Shown here piece after piece: positions 51,050 to 61,049 of a stretch of DNA of 64,000 nucleotides. Numbering within the stretch: the stretch's first letter is position 1; every line of letters starts with the position of its first letter. The notes under the pieces are model-generated. The model was not told where the DNA came from, ran no database searches, and saw nothing but the letters and a program-made list of their open reading frames with translations. The stretch is from Desulfomicrobium apsheronum (lineage in GTDB: Bacteria > Desulfobacterota > Desulfovibrionia > Desulfovibrionales > Desulfomicrobiaceae): the NCBI RefSeq assembly GCF_900114115.1, contig NZ_FORX01000005.1, forward strand, positions 166,764 to 230,763, in the 5' to 3' direction. The translations under genes and the position numbers were made by a program.

Positions 51050-53161
51050 ATGAACACCTTACAGCTCCCCACCCTCGCCAAGCTCCTCGTTCTGCTCGTC
51101 ATTCTCGGAGGCTGCGCCGGTCGCCAACCGGCACCGGGCCTCACGACCTCGTTCTCCATTCCGGACGCCGCCAACCCCAACGCGGTCGAACTAAAAGCCT
51201 TCGAGAACATGTATCTTGATGATCCGGAAAAATCCCTTGCCGCGCGCTTTCTGCTGGACAACCTGCCCCCGGCCGACAGGCTGTCCATGGATGCCGATGC
51301 GCTGAGCGAAAACCTGGACTATGCATTCCTGGCGCGAGATGCCATGCCCTGGGGCAAAGCAGTGCCCTGGGGCACCTTCCTGCACTACGTCCTGCCGCAC
51401 CGCGCCAGCCAGGAGCCCTTCCAACCCCACCGGGCCATGCTCTTCGCCGAACTGGCCCCGCTGTGCGCCACGGCCGGAAGCATGGAGGAAGCGCTTGCTC
51501 GCGTTGGCAAGTGGTGCGCGCAAAAGGCCCAATACCGCCCCACCTCCCGCCGCGACCTTGGAGTCATGTCCATCCTCGACGCCGGATATGGCCGCTGCGA
51601 GGAAACGAACATCCTCTTTCTGGCGGCGGCCCGCGCCGTGGGCCTGCCGGTGCGCCAGGCCATGGTTCCGTGGTGGCAGCATACCGACGGCAACCATGCC
51701 TGGGTCGAAGCCTGGACCGGGGACGGCTGGAAATTCCTGGAAAGCGGGACTGAATTTTCCGCCCTGAACCAGACCTGGTTCGCGGCCGAGACGCCACGCA
51801 TGGCCAAGGTCGTGGCGTATGTCTTTGGCCAGCCCCAGGACCCAGCGGTGTACCGCATGGGTACCGGCTTCGCCCTCGTCGACAACACCTCTGCCTACAC
51901 GCGGGGCACCCCGGTCCAGGTCAGCGTGCGCATGGCCGACGACCAGCCCGATGCGGGCCGCGACGTGTTCTTCTGCGTCTATTCCCTGGGCGGTCTACGG
52001 CCCGTGACCAAGGCCGTCACCAACGACAGCGGCATGGCCAGGGTCGTCCTCGGTCCCGGGATCTTTTTCGTCTCCTGCGTGGCCGACGGCGGTCTCGCCT
52101 GGACCCTGCTCGACACCCGGGACATGGACGAAACGCGAGTCCGGCTCCAGGCCGACGCTCCCCGCCCGCTCCCCGAATCCATCCGCTTTTCCCATCCCGG
52201 CCCCGCTGAAAACGCTTTCAATATCTCGACGAGCACAAGGCTCAAACGCCTGCGCAAAGAGCGCGAGCAGCGCTGGGAGCCATTTCTGCGCGACCTGCCG
52301 GCACCGCTGCGCGAACGTCTGGCCCTTTCGGGAGAGCGCACCCCGCACTGGCTGCGCCTTCTGAATCAGCCCGCCGGTCCGTCCACGCCCTGGCTCGTGC
52401 CCATGCTGACCGGCCTCGACGACAAGGACCTGCTGCAAGCCGAACCAGACAGCCTGCCCCGCGACATCGAACTTGCGGCCTTTGCCAGGGAGGCTTCGGC
52501 CAAGGCCAAGCTCTCCTATGACGACGAGATCTTCACCCGCTTCGTGCTCTCCTCCAGGCTCCATCTTGAACCATGGTCACCATGGCGCGCCCAGTTGTTT
52601 CCGTGGCTCGAAAAATCCATTGGCCTGCCCCTCGAAAAAAAGATGCAGGCCATCCGGACCCGCATCGACGACCTGCCCATCCTGCCGACAACCCTCTTCG
52701 GCCCGCCCCTGACCCCAGGGCAAACCCTTGCAGGCGGCTTTTGTTCCTCGACTTCGGACAAGGCGGTGCTGGCTGCGGCAGCCTTGCGCACCATGGGCGT
52801 TCCGGCCCGCTGCGCGGTCGATTTCAAGGGCGTGGAGTATTTTGACGGCGCTGACTGGCAATTCTGGGAGATGCAGGCCGCCGTGCCGGCCAGTGGCGCG
52901 CTGCACGTCACGGGAGGCACGGACTTGCGCCCCTTGCAGGATTTCGGCGTGGCCGGAATCGATGAGGGCTTCCTGCGCACCCTCGACGACCTGCCCTGGG
53001 AAAAAACCCGGGACGGTCTGTCCTGCGCCATGCAACCCGGAGACTACATCCTGCTTGAACCCCGACGCGAGAACAACGGAGTAACGGTCCGGCTGACTCC
53101 CTTCAGCGTCACGGACAATGAAACGACGGTCGTTCAGATCGGAGCAGCGTCACAGGAATGA
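51050..53161 (+). CDS. Transglutaminase-like lipoprotein
   Basis: 703 residues from MNTLQLPTLAKLLVLLVILGGC, with a lipobox Cys. A first transglutaminase core lies at about 150-235: catalytic Cys in DAGYGRCEETNILFLAAARA and His in NHAWVEAWTGDGWKFLESG. A second, degenerate copy is near 555-620 (GGFCSSTSDKAVLAAAALR, DGADWQFWEM) and lacks the clear His. Known: such periplasmic proteins act as peptidases or amidases or bind peptides. The ribosome site is weak and a TTG three codons earlier is possible. It stands alone between the redox operon and the stress-protein gene. Confidence 0.8.
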   Translation: MNTLQLPTLAKLLVLLVILGGCAGRQPAPGLTTSFSIPDAANPNAVELKAFENMYLDDPEKSLAARFLLDNLPPADRLSMDADALSENLDYAFLARDAMPWGKAVPWGTFLHYVLPHRASQEPFQPHRAMLFAELAPLCATAGSMEEALARVGKWCAQKAQYRPTSRRDLGVMSILDAGYGRCEETNILFLAAARAVGLPVRQAMVPWWQHTDGNHAWVEAWTGDGWKFLESGTEFSALNQTWFAAETPRMAKVVAYVFGQPQDPAVYRMGTGFALVDNTSAYTRGTPVQVSVRMADDQPDAGRDVFFCVYSLGGLRPVTKAVTNDSGMARVVLGPGIFFVSCVADGGLAWTLLDTRDMDETRVRLQADAPRPLPESIRFSHPGPAENAFNISTSTRLKRLRKEREQRWEPFLRDLPAPLRERLALSGERTPHWLRLLNQPAGPSTPWLVPMLTGLDDKDLLQAEPDSLPRDIELAAFAREASAKAKLSYDDEIFTRFVLSSRLHLEPWSPWRAQLFPWLEKSIGLPLEKKMQAIRTRIDDLPILPTTLFGPPLTPGQTLAGGFCSSTSDKAVLAAAALRTMGVPARCAVDFKGVEYFDGADWQFWEMQAAVPASGALHVTGGTDLRPLQDFGVAGIDEGFLRTLDDLPWEKTRDGLSCAMQPGDYILLEPRRENNGVTVRLTPFSVTDNETTVVQIGAASQE

Positions 53162-53247
53162 AGCGAATAAAGTCCTCCGCGATTGCAAGACCCCGTGCTT
53201 TGCTCTACATCACAACATATTGAAACCCACCGCACGAGGATAGCCAC

Positions 53248-54114
53248 ATGGACAGACATATTCTGTTGACCGTAAGTGATGACTTCAGCTCCCTGCAGGC
53301 CGTACGATTCGTTGCCGGATTCTTTGCCACCGCCGACTATCCGCAGTTGACCCTCCTCTACGTCGCCCCGAATCCCAAGGCAGGACTGACGGAGGCGGAG
53401 ATCATCCAGGATTACGGAAACCTGACCCGCAGGGAAACCCAGACCAAGAGCCTGGCCCAGACCGCCCTCGACAGGGCCGAGGAACTGCTTGTGAACAAGC
53501 ATTTTCCCCGGGCCAACATCCACAAGAAAATCACCTTTAAACAGCTCGGCACGGCCAAGGACATCATTCAGGAAGGCATCGCCGGCATCTATGACGCCAT
53601 CGCTCTGGGCCGCAGGGGCTTGTCCCGTCTGGAAGAACTTATCAACGAAAGCGTGAGTAAACAAATATTCACCACGCCCATGGAAATTCCACTGTGGATC
53701 TGTCGCAGCAACGAAAAACCCGCCCCAAGCGTGCTGCTCTGCACTGACGGCTCTCCCGCCAGCCTACGCTGCGCCGACCATGTCGGTTTCATGCTCGCCA
53801 ACGCCCCCGAACACGAGATAACCTTGCTGCACGTGGACTGTGGCACATCCCCGGCAGTCCCGGAGGACGCCTTGGCCCAGGCCCGGCGCATGCTCGAAGA
53901 AAACGGCGTTGCCGGACGTCGCATTCATCAGAAGATTGTAAAATGCACGAGCATCACGGATACCATCCTGAACATGACCCGGGATGGTGCATATGGCGTC
54001 CTGGCCACGGGGCGCACGGGACGGGGAGAAAGCAGAACCCAGCACCTTTTGGGCTCGGTCAGCATGAACCTGCTCAAACAACTCGAATCCACGACCTTGT
54101 GGATCTGCCACTAG
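53248..54114 (+). CDS. Tandem universal stress protein (UspA domains)
   Basis: 288 residues with two UspA-fold halves: residues about 3-148 (HILLTVSDDFSSLQAVRFVAG) and about 155-288 (SVLLCTDGSPASLRCADHVG). The second half ends in GRTGRGESRTQHLLGSVSMN, the ATP-loop pattern GxxGxGx9GS; the first half lacks a full ATP loop (LGRRGLSRLEELINESVS). It probably binds ATP in one half only. It is monocistronic with a terminator behind it. Confidence 0.9.
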   Translation: MDRHILLTVSDDFSSLQAVRFVAGFFATADYPQLTLLYVAPNPKAGLTEAEIIQDYGNLTRRETQTKSLAQTALDRAEELLVNKHFPRANIHKKITFKQLGTAKDIIQEGIAGIYDAIALGRRGLSRLEELINESVSKQIFTTPMEIPLWICRSNEKPAPSVLLCTDGSPASLRCADHVGFMLANAPEHEITLLHVDCGTSPAVPEDALAQARRMLEENGVAGRRIHQKIVKCTSITDTILNMTRDGAYGVLATGRTGRGESRTQHLLGSVSMNLLKQLESTTLWICH

Positions 54115-54121
54115 GAACTAA

Positions 54122-54157
54122 AAAACCCCCGCGCCATCTCCGGACACGGGGGTTTCA
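54122..54157. terminator. Bidirectional terminator between usp and lysC
   Basis: AACCCCCG (54124-54131) pairs with CGGGGGTT (54147-54154). On the minus strand a run of T follows, making it strong for lysC. On the plus strand a short T-run follows. Confidence 0.88.
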
Positions 54158-54174
54158 TCGCTCATCGCCACGCT

Positions 54175-55272
54175 CTACGCGAAAAGCATGTCGTGAATCG
54201 CGGCCACCACGGGCTGGGGCACCGCGTCTTCCAGAAAAATCTCATACTTCGTGGCCGTGCTGCTGATGGCCAGAACGCGGTTCCCGGACTCTTCCAGGCG
54301 AGCCAGCACCGCGCTGATCCGGTCGCGCTGCGCCGCCACCCGCGAACCGATGAGGGACAGACTCACGCACGGGACACCTTCCAGGGCTCCGGCATTTTTT
54401 TCGTCCACGATGACGACACGCAGCCCCTCCACGGACTGGCACAACCGGCAGTCCGGAGGCAGCGGCACGCCCGCTTCACAGGCGATCCAGCGCAGACGGT
54501 CATGATAGACCATGGCCTGCAGGGTATCGCGGTTCAGATTCCCGCTCGAAACGATGGTTCCGATGAGCCCGGAACTGCTGGACCCGGCGGCGATGCGCAC
54601 CCCCAGACGGCGGGCATACTCCACTGCGTCGTCCTTCAAGACCTTGGCCCCGGCGGCGGACATCTCAAGCATGGTCTCGTAATCCACGGTGTCCAAACGA
54701 CGGGCCGAGGGCGCAAGACGCGGGTCCGAGGTATAGACCCCGTCCACATCCGAATAGATCTCGCACACGTCGGCCGAAAGAGCCGCCGCCACCGCCACGG
54801 CCGTGGTGTCCGAGCCGCCCCGGCCAAGGGTGGTGATCTCCCTGGCCGTGGACACGCCCTGAAATCCGGCCACGACGACCACGCGGCCCTGATCCAGAGC
54901 CTCACGCAGGCGGTCGCCCTTTATCTCCAGAACCCTCGCGTCCCCGTGATTGCAGTCGGTGATCAGCCCTATCTGCGAGCCGGTGAAAGACACTGCCAGG
55001 CCTGGCCTGATGCCGTTTATGGCGATGCTCATCATGGCGATGGAAATGCGCTCACCGGCCGAGACGAGCATGTCCATTTCGCGCGGGTCGGGGTTTTGGG
55101 CCAGCTCCCGGGCCTGCCCGACCAGCGCGTCGGTGCTCTTGCCCATGGCCGAGACCACAACGACCACTTTGTCCCCGCTCTCGTGACGGGCTACGATACG
55201 CCGCGCCAGATCCCGGATCTTGTCCGGGGTGGCCACGCTGCTGCCTCCGTATTTCTGAACGACAAGGGCCAT
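54175..55272 (-). CDS. lysC: Aspartate kinase (monofunctional)
   Basis: 365 residues, first step of the aspartate family pathway. Seen: VVQKYGGSSVAT, VVVVSAMGKSTDALV, TLGRGGSDTTAVAVAAAL, YSDVDGVYTSDPR and MLEMSAAGAKVL. A C-terminal regulatory region follows from about 255. It is about 40 residues shorter than the usual two-ACT enzyme, so the regulatory part is abbreviated and feedback control may differ. An AAGGAG ribosome site lies ahead. The rtcB remnant ends 10 bases upstream, so lysC was probably in an rtcB operon before the insertion. Confidence 0.93.
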   Translation of the reverse strand: MALVVQKYGGSSVATPDKIRDLARRIVARHESGDKVVVVVSAMGKSTDALVGQARELAQNPDPREMDMLVSAGERISIAMMSIAINGIRPGLAVSFTGSQIGLITDCNHGDARVLEIKGDRLREALDQGRVVVVAGFQGVSTAREITTLGRGGSDTTAVAVAAALSADVCEIYSDVDGVYTSDPRLAPSARRLDTVDYETMLEMSAAGAKVLKDDAVEYARRLGVRIAAGSSSSGLIGTIVSSGNLNRDTLQAMVYHDRLRWIACEAGVPLPPDCRLCQSVEGLRVVIVDEKNAGALEGVPCVSLSLIGSRVAAQRDRISAVLARLEESGNRVLAISSTATKYEIFLEDAVPQPVVAAIHDMLFA

Positions 55273-55282
55273 GCTTTTCTCC

Positions 55283-56011
55283 TTATTTCGCCATTTTCAC
55301 GATGCGCGGCAAAAAAGTTCCGCGAATACGCACCAGATCGGCCTGCGCGGCCATGACTTCCCGTATGTCCTTGTAGGCCATGGGCACTTCGTCGAGCCCT
55401 CCGGACAGGAGCCGCACCCCGCGCTCCTTGAGGACATGCTCCAGATCGGACCTGCGAAAGCGCGCAAGGGCCTCCTTGCGGCTCATGACCCGGCCAGCGC
55501 CGTGGGCCGCCGAGCACAGGGACATCGGATTGCCCAGGCCCTCGACCACAAAGGCCGGATCGACCATGGTGCCGGGAATGATCCCGTATACATCCCGACC
55601 GGCCGGGGTCGCGCCCTTGCGATGCACGATGACCTCACGTCCGTCGTGAATCTCTCGCCAGGCGAAATTGTGGTGGTTCTCGATGCTGCGCATGGGCGTC
55701 AAGCCCAGGCTCCCGGCCACGGCGGCATGGATAAGGGCGTGGCTCGCCGCGCTGTACCGGCCCATGAGCTCCATGGCGGCCCAGTATTCGCGCCCTTCGT
55801 CCGTATCCAGCCCAAGCCAGGCCAGATGTCCGAGGGCGCGCGGCAGCTCCGGATGCAGGCGTCTGGCCAGCGCGCTGTAGTGCTTGGCCACCTCCCCGCC
55901 CGTGCCCCGGCTGCCGCTGTGGGACATGAGGGCCAGGTACGTCCCTTCGGGCAGGCCCGGCATGGCCCCGGGCACATCCAGTATACCCCACTCGACGAAA
56001 TGATTACCCGA
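55283..56011 (-). pseudogene. rtcB: 3' part of rtcB (RNA ligase) cut off by the mobile element
   Basis: The C-terminal roughly 240 residues of RtcB are intact: SGNHFVEWG, MSHSGSRGTG, SIENHHNFAW, IVHRKGATPAG and SAAHGAGRVMSRKEAL with the guanylylated His. The family is normally 380-480 residues. Reading upstream, similarity stops just before the GNHF metal motif, near 56011, and a stop codon follows at 56036-56038. From there the sequence is AT-rich. The catalytic N-terminal half is missing. A GTG at 55975 could still start a truncated peptide, but it would lack metal ligands. Confidence 0.85.
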
Positions 56012-56028
56012 GCTTTCCCGGATTAATA

Positions 56029-56053
56029 AATATTGTCAAAGATGGACAATAAT
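56029..56053. repeat. 9-bp inverted arms with 7-bp spacer at the element's left end
   Basis: Arms AATATTGTC (56029-56037) and GACAATAAT (56045-56053) match in 8 of 9 positions, six of them contiguous at the inside, around AAAGATG. This is the layout of a tyrosine-recombinase core site. It lies between the rtcB break and the first recombinase gene. It could also be the operator of the recombinase operon. Confidence 0.5.
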
Positions 56054-56084
56054 GACATAACATCTCAAAAAAAGAGGATATTTT

Positions 56085-58463
56085 ATGGAGATAATTTCCA
56101 TTAATAACCAAAATAGCACCCTGACAATTATCAGCCGTGGACAGCTACGCGTTACTACTGAGGAATGGACCAGCCCAACAGAGCACTTCGAACGCCTTCA
56201 AGGCAACGCGTTGGAACTGCTCCTAGTACCTGCAATGAGGTCAGGGAAATGGGAGTACAAAAGATCGCTCTTGTTATTTGACTACCTCTTGCGAGTAATT
56301 GATGAACCCCTAATATCGTCTGCCAGTGATTTGTTTTCAATTCGCTTTCGGACTTTGCAATCGCTGTTTTATGGAGCCCTTGGCTCTGAACGGTTTATCA
56401 ACATCTCCAAGATTAGCCGAATTAAATTAGCATATAATTTTTACAGTTTACTCAAGCGAGTTAACACACCAGTTTTATTAGCAACCCACAAGCCAAAAGC
56501 AGCGGTGAAGATTCCAGAAGACTTAGTACAGGCATTCGAGAAAATTGAACTCAACGAAGTGCAGGTAGACAAGCTTCGCCCATATTTCCTGACGACAAAA
56601 TCCGGAACTGAATACAACGTCCTTCTAAAGGATATGATTCCAGTTATGGGGAAATCATTTACAAATACATTTTTTGATGGACTAAAAACAATCGCTCGGT
56701 CTAAAGCCAAGGATACCGGACTTAGAGACTTCGGTACAACATTTGCTCAATTCGTTAGCCACATTTCTGCCAAAAATCAACCTATCACACCAAAGCTTCT
56801 TACTGATCCATCGTATGTTCAAACGTTCTTGATCGATTTCATGGAGTATCATTTTATGAAAATGGTGCGTCGCAAAGCTGCTGTACAAGAAGCAACCATT
56901 GGATCGCTTCAGAAATTATGGAGCCGTTATAGAATCTACTGGAGCTCACTTGCCTCTCAAAAAATCGTAGCCTATCCAATGAATGCCTTCCCGTCTGGCA
57001 ATCCAAAATTACTATCGTCCGATTCGATCAGACACCGCAAAGTCAATACGGATACGACTGGCAATACCACGATCATTACCGAAAAACTGATCACCGCCGT
57101 CCCACTTCACATCACCGACGAAGAAGCCACAAAGCTCATTTTCGTACAACTGAAGAACGATTTCATTAAGGTTCAAACATGGCTACGCGAACATCTAAAT
57201 TCATTCTTCGATGACTATAAAGCTGGTCAAAAACTTGCTTCAGAAGTGCTAGAACTTCCGTCAGACGACCAAGTTGAACGAGCGACAAGGTCTAGCTCAA
57301 AAAAACCTAGCTTACCGCTTGCTATTAAGTACTTCAATGAGGTGCATGGCGGATATACAGATACCTCCCGCTTTCCAACCCCCGTCTACCCAAACTTAGA
57401 AGCGCGTTGTCGTGTCTCCAAAGAGCGCCTTTCGCGTTACCTAGGGATACCAAGCCGCCAGGAGGCAATGGCGTTTATGGCATTGCTCGCGTCGCACGAT
57501 GGCCGGTTCTCTGAATCAGCAATAGCGACCGCTAAACTACTCGATAGCAATGGTAACCGAATCAATGCTGTTGAAACCGACGCTGGTATAATTCTCACCG
57601 TACTCAAGGAACGCAATGCGGGTGACGGTTGGCATGACGTAGTCCTGAAAGGAGAAGCCAAAGACTTAGTTAAGAAATGGATTCATGTAACAACTCCTTT
57701 ACGAAACCACATGATGCATAATAAGGTTAAAGGATGGCAAAATATTGTTATTTACACAGGGAATTATTTAGGCTCACCTGCGCATTTTTCCCGCAGTAGT
57801 AACATTAATTCAACTTTTCGAAATTTTGCATTGAACTATAAGTTTCGACTAGGAAACCTAGCAAATCAAGTGACCATCCCGCGCATTCGGTCTACCCGTG
57901 CAGTTCTCGTCTTTCTTGAGAGTATGAACCTCGCAAAGATGGCTAAAGAACTGGGCAACACAAATGAGACATCTCTGAGACATTATCTGCCTGATTCGCT
58001 TTGGGAATACTTCACTACGCGCTGGATACGAATATTCCAAAACCTACTCATCGTCGAGGCCACCAGAGACACTCATTACATGCAAAAAGCCCTACACTTC
58101 AGCAGCGCTGCCGAAATGGACGAGTTCCTAAAGAATCACGCTGTAATTCCGCTCATTCCAACGAATAGCGAACTCTCGGATGCCTCGACTGATGCTGATT
58201 CAGAACGAAAAGCAGACGAACTAATGGTTGCAGCAAGCCCAGGAATATTTACCACACTTTTATCCATTTCCGAAGCTTCAAGACTAGTGGTCGGCCAGGG
58301 AATCCAACTATCGCCACAAGCCGTTTATTGGACGGAATTCACGCAAAGACTGAGAACGCATATCGAGAGTAGTGATTTTTGCGACCATAGTATTAAACAG
58401 ATGATGCGTGCCGCGTTAGTTAACGCCAACCCAGCAAACTTCATTGAGGTAGTTCGTGGCTAG
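56085..58463 (+). CDS. Large degenerate tyrosine-recombinase-like protein
   Basis: 792 residues, with an AGAGGA ribosome site before the ATG. The first roughly 600 residues show no family I recognise. Near 640-680 the pattern PRIRSTRAVLVFLE then AKELGNTNETSLRHYLP mimics the C-terminal tyrosine-recombinase box (LGHTnxxxxxxY), with Asn in place of the usual His and a Tyr at the right distance. A full R/K/HxxR set is not visible. Inference: an accessory integrase of the module, comparable to the largest protein of recombinase-trio elements. Its stop overlaps the next gene by 8 bases. Confidence 0.7.
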   Translation: MEIISINNQNSTLTIISRGQLRVTTEEWTSPTEHFERLQGNALELLLVPAMRSGKWEYKRSLLLFDYLLRVIDEPLISSASDLFSIRFRTLQSLFYGALGSERFINISKISRIKLAYNFYSLLKRVNTPVLLATHKPKAAVKIPEDLVQAFEKIELNEVQVDKLRPYFLTTKSGTEYNVLLKDMIPVMGKSFTNTFFDGLKTIARSKAKDTGLRDFGTTFAQFVSHISAKNQPITPKLLTDPSYVQTFLIDFMEYHFMKMVRRKAAVQEATIGSLQKLWSRYRIYWSSLASQKIVAYPMNAFPSGNPKLLSSDSIRHRKVNTDTTGNTTIITEKLITAVPLHITDEEATKLIFVQLKNDFIKVQTWLREHLNSFFDDYKAGQKLASEVLELPSDDQVERATRSSSKKPSLPLAIKYFNEVHGGYTDTSRFPTPVYPNLEARCRVSKERLSRYLGIPSRQEAMAFMALLASHDGRFSESAIATAKLLDSNGNRINAVETDAGIILTVLKERNAGDGWHDVVLKGEAKDLVKKWIHVTTPLRNHMMHNKVKGWQNIVIYTGNYLGSPAHFSRSSNINSTFRNFALNYKFRLGNLANQVTIPRIRSTRAVLVFLESMNLAKMAKELGNTNETSLRHYLPDSLWEYFTTRWIRIFQNLLIVEATRDTHYMQKALHFSSAAEMDEFLKNHAVIPLIPTNSELSDASTDADSERKADELMVAASPGIFTTLLSISEASRLVVGQGIQLSPQAVYWTEFTQRLRTHIESSDFCDHSIKQMMRAALVNANPANFIEVVRG

Positions 58464-60517
58464 ACAACTCCCTAAAGAGCTAGATTTCATCCAAAAATAC
58501 CGGATCTCAAACCATGACTTGGAATATGCTAAATGGCGTATCTCGGACTTTGATGCTGATAAATGGGAATGCTCATTCGGCTATAAGACGTTCTACATCA
58601 TTGATTTCAGAAAAGTCCTTAATGATGGAAGCTTGCTGACAAATCCAAAGAATCGAGCTCTACTCAATAATATTAAGCGATTCATATGCCTGCAAACACA
58701 CCCATTACTCACTGGAAGCATTTCTGTTTCAAAAAAAACCTCGCTACAGCGTGTTTCAATAGCATTACAAATAATAGACTATTTTTTACTACAAGGATCA
58801 TATCTTAAAATTTCTTCGAACGGATTTAGCAATATAACAAAAGATGATATTGTGATGTTTATCGACACTATTACAAAAAATCAATCCATCAAAATCAGCA
58901 TTTACCAGCCAAAAAAATGGATTGTTTCGTTTTTGAAAAATATCAAATTATCCACAAAAAAACTTGCATGGACACAAGCAACCTATCCAGACCTCTTCGA
59001 ATTTGGAGGCTTGGATTCAGACTGTTTACTCACAAAAGACCAGCTTATAAATGCCCGGGCATGGCTAAAACTTCACAATTACTACCATCAAGCAATCCAG
59101 AGTGAAGGTAGCGAATTCAAATACCGTGTCCAACGAAATAATTTGCTAACACTTATTATTGGAAACCGTGTCCTCTGCAACTTAAAATTCAAAAGACTCC
59201 AGCTAGAGGGATTAGATGTTGCCCCCAGCCATTGCTATGTCCAAGAATTACCAGCTGTTCCTGTTAGCAATATTGATGAAGACGAACGAGCCTCCACTGA
59301 ATTTGTCGGCATCTATATCAGCGCATTAAAAAGCATGCGAATCGCTTCTCAAAACGGATCAGAACTCATTTCAGACCATGCTTTAACTGTAATAGAAAAC
59401 ACAGAGTTACTTCGATACGAGAGAACAAAGGAAAGGACACGATTTACAACTATCCCTTTTGATATTGTAAATATAATATTTGGAAAATCAATTGAATTTT
59501 ATATTGAATATGGCGCAAACTTAATTGATTACTACATCGCACTAGCAGCTACAGGAGACAATATCCGCGAGTTGCCCATTCCTATTCCTAACAAACTGAA
59601 AAAACTTGGAATCAGCGCTTGGAGATTACCAGTCGACACGCCAACTGATTTCTTTCAACAACTCAGGAGTGGGAGCAGCCTTTACAATATGCTTGAGGTG
59701 CTGTACGGGGCCATTGGCATCCTGGTGAACACCCTAATGGCCAGAAGAGCTTCCGAACTGGATGAACTTACCCAGGAATGCATTGTTAAAGATTCTGACA
59801 GATATTTCCTTGCTTTCAATTTGAGAAAAGCAAACGTTCTTGAACACCGGCAACGATCGCTCCGCCCTCTTCCACATATTGCTGCCGAAGCCCTACAACT
59901 TTTGGCAAGGCTATCTAATACCCTACAAAAACTTGGCTACACAACAAACAAATACCTATTTGGCTTTCCTTTCAGTGCGTATTTCTTAAATTCGTCACTT
60001 TACGGCACGGCACAACCTGAATTAAGACGATGTTTCAATAGGTTTTGTGACTACTTCCAAATACCTACTGATGATCAAGGTCGAAGATACTACGTCAGGC
60101 AGCATCAACTTCGTCGAAACTTTGCACTTTTGTTTTTTTTGGAAAGGATCTTTTGGCGGCGTAGAGGTACTTCGACATTTTTTAGGGCACACCAAACCTT
60201 CGATGACATACAACTATGTAACAGAATCTATCCCAGGAAAAATACTTAAAAGAGTAAAAGCAACAGTTGCTAAAGACATGATAAAAGCCAACCATGAGGC
60301 AACAGAAGGATTCGCAAAACTAATTTGCGATAGGTATGGAATTACACTTAACCAGTTACACATACTTCCGGAACAAGATGTGGTCAATTACGTCGAAGAT
60401 CTAATAGCATCTGGCGACGCCGTAGTGGAACCGGAGTTTATCGAAGGCCCCAATGGGGAGGAATACCGTATCATTTATAGGATTATCGACAAATCGATGC
60501 CAAAAATTGAGGCCTGA
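58456..60517 (+). CDS. Tyrosine recombinase split by a +1 frame change at a T8 run
   Basis: It starts at GTG 58456 with GAGGT ahead. The first frame reads to a stop at 60249 and contains the first catalytic Arg (TLMARRASELDEL) and the HQLRRNFA (HxxR) box. The remaining boxes, LRHFLGHTKPSMTYNYV with the catalytic His and Tyr, lie in the next frame. That frame runs to 60517. The two join at T8 (60133-60140): skipping one T gives a continuous protein of about 686 residues with every box in order. So it is a fresh pseudogene, a slippage or recoding site, or a sequence error. The residues after the box form a typical recombinase tail. Confidence 0.75.
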
Positions 60518-60518
60518 C

Positions 60519-61028
60519 ATGGTAAGACATCAATACGAAACATCCCTCCCAAAGTCTGCATCAGTACGCAATGAATACGAACTACTTCAAAAATTAGTTC
60601 ACGAACTAGGATCCGTCGATCAGACCCTACGGGAAACAATTGCTTCAGCTTTGGTTTCACAAAGCGACCTTGCAGCCTTTGAACACTTCGATACAGGTAT
60701 CGTCGGAATGTCCCTGAACACGCACAAGGCAATCGCCGACCAAGTCATCGAAGGCGGATACAAGACCTTAAACGAATACCGGAGGGCTGCTCTCCAAAAG
60801 CTAAGGGAGTTTGAGCGAAGAAAAGAAGGTCCCGGACGAGGGACAATTAATTGGTACAAGATTGCACTGGCAGAGAAGAACGAAAAACTTATCAGGGTGG
60901 CTAACGACATCGCACTCATGAGCCAGCGTCTCGATGAAGTCCTGGCGCTTGCGCAGCAGATGGCCGCAAAGGCAAGTATGCTAGATGAATTTCAAAAGCA
61001 ACGTGACGAGTTGCTACGAAAATTTTAA
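60519..61028 (+). CDS. Small coiled-coil protein of the recombinase module (TnpC/GmtX-like position)
   Basis: 169 residues from MVRHQYETSLPKSASVRNE, whose ATG lies one base after the previous stop, with GAGG ahead. It is highly charged. A middle part SLNTHKAIADQVIEGGYKTLNEYRRAALQ looks like a helix-turn-helix-type region, and a C-terminal coiled coil (EKNEKLIRVANDIALMSQRL) follows. Tn554 TnpC and GmtX hold the same place in their modules and are similarly small and helical. Identity to either is inference from context. Confidence 0.65.
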   Translation: MVRHQYETSLPKSASVRNEYELLQKLVHELGSVDQTLRETIASALVSQSDLAAFEHFDTGIVGMSLNTHKAIADQVIEGGYKTLNEYRRAALQKLREFERRKEGPGRGTINWYKIALAEKNEKLIRVANDIALMSQRLDEVLALAQQMAAKASMLDEFQKQRDELLRKF

Positions 61029-61049
61029 ACAATTGACACTTAATCCACA

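Noticed and set aside
60047..60517. Independent small gene starting at 60047
   Set aside because: Its conserved part is the missing catalytic end of the recombinase upstream; its first residues overlap the HxxR box in the wrong frame.
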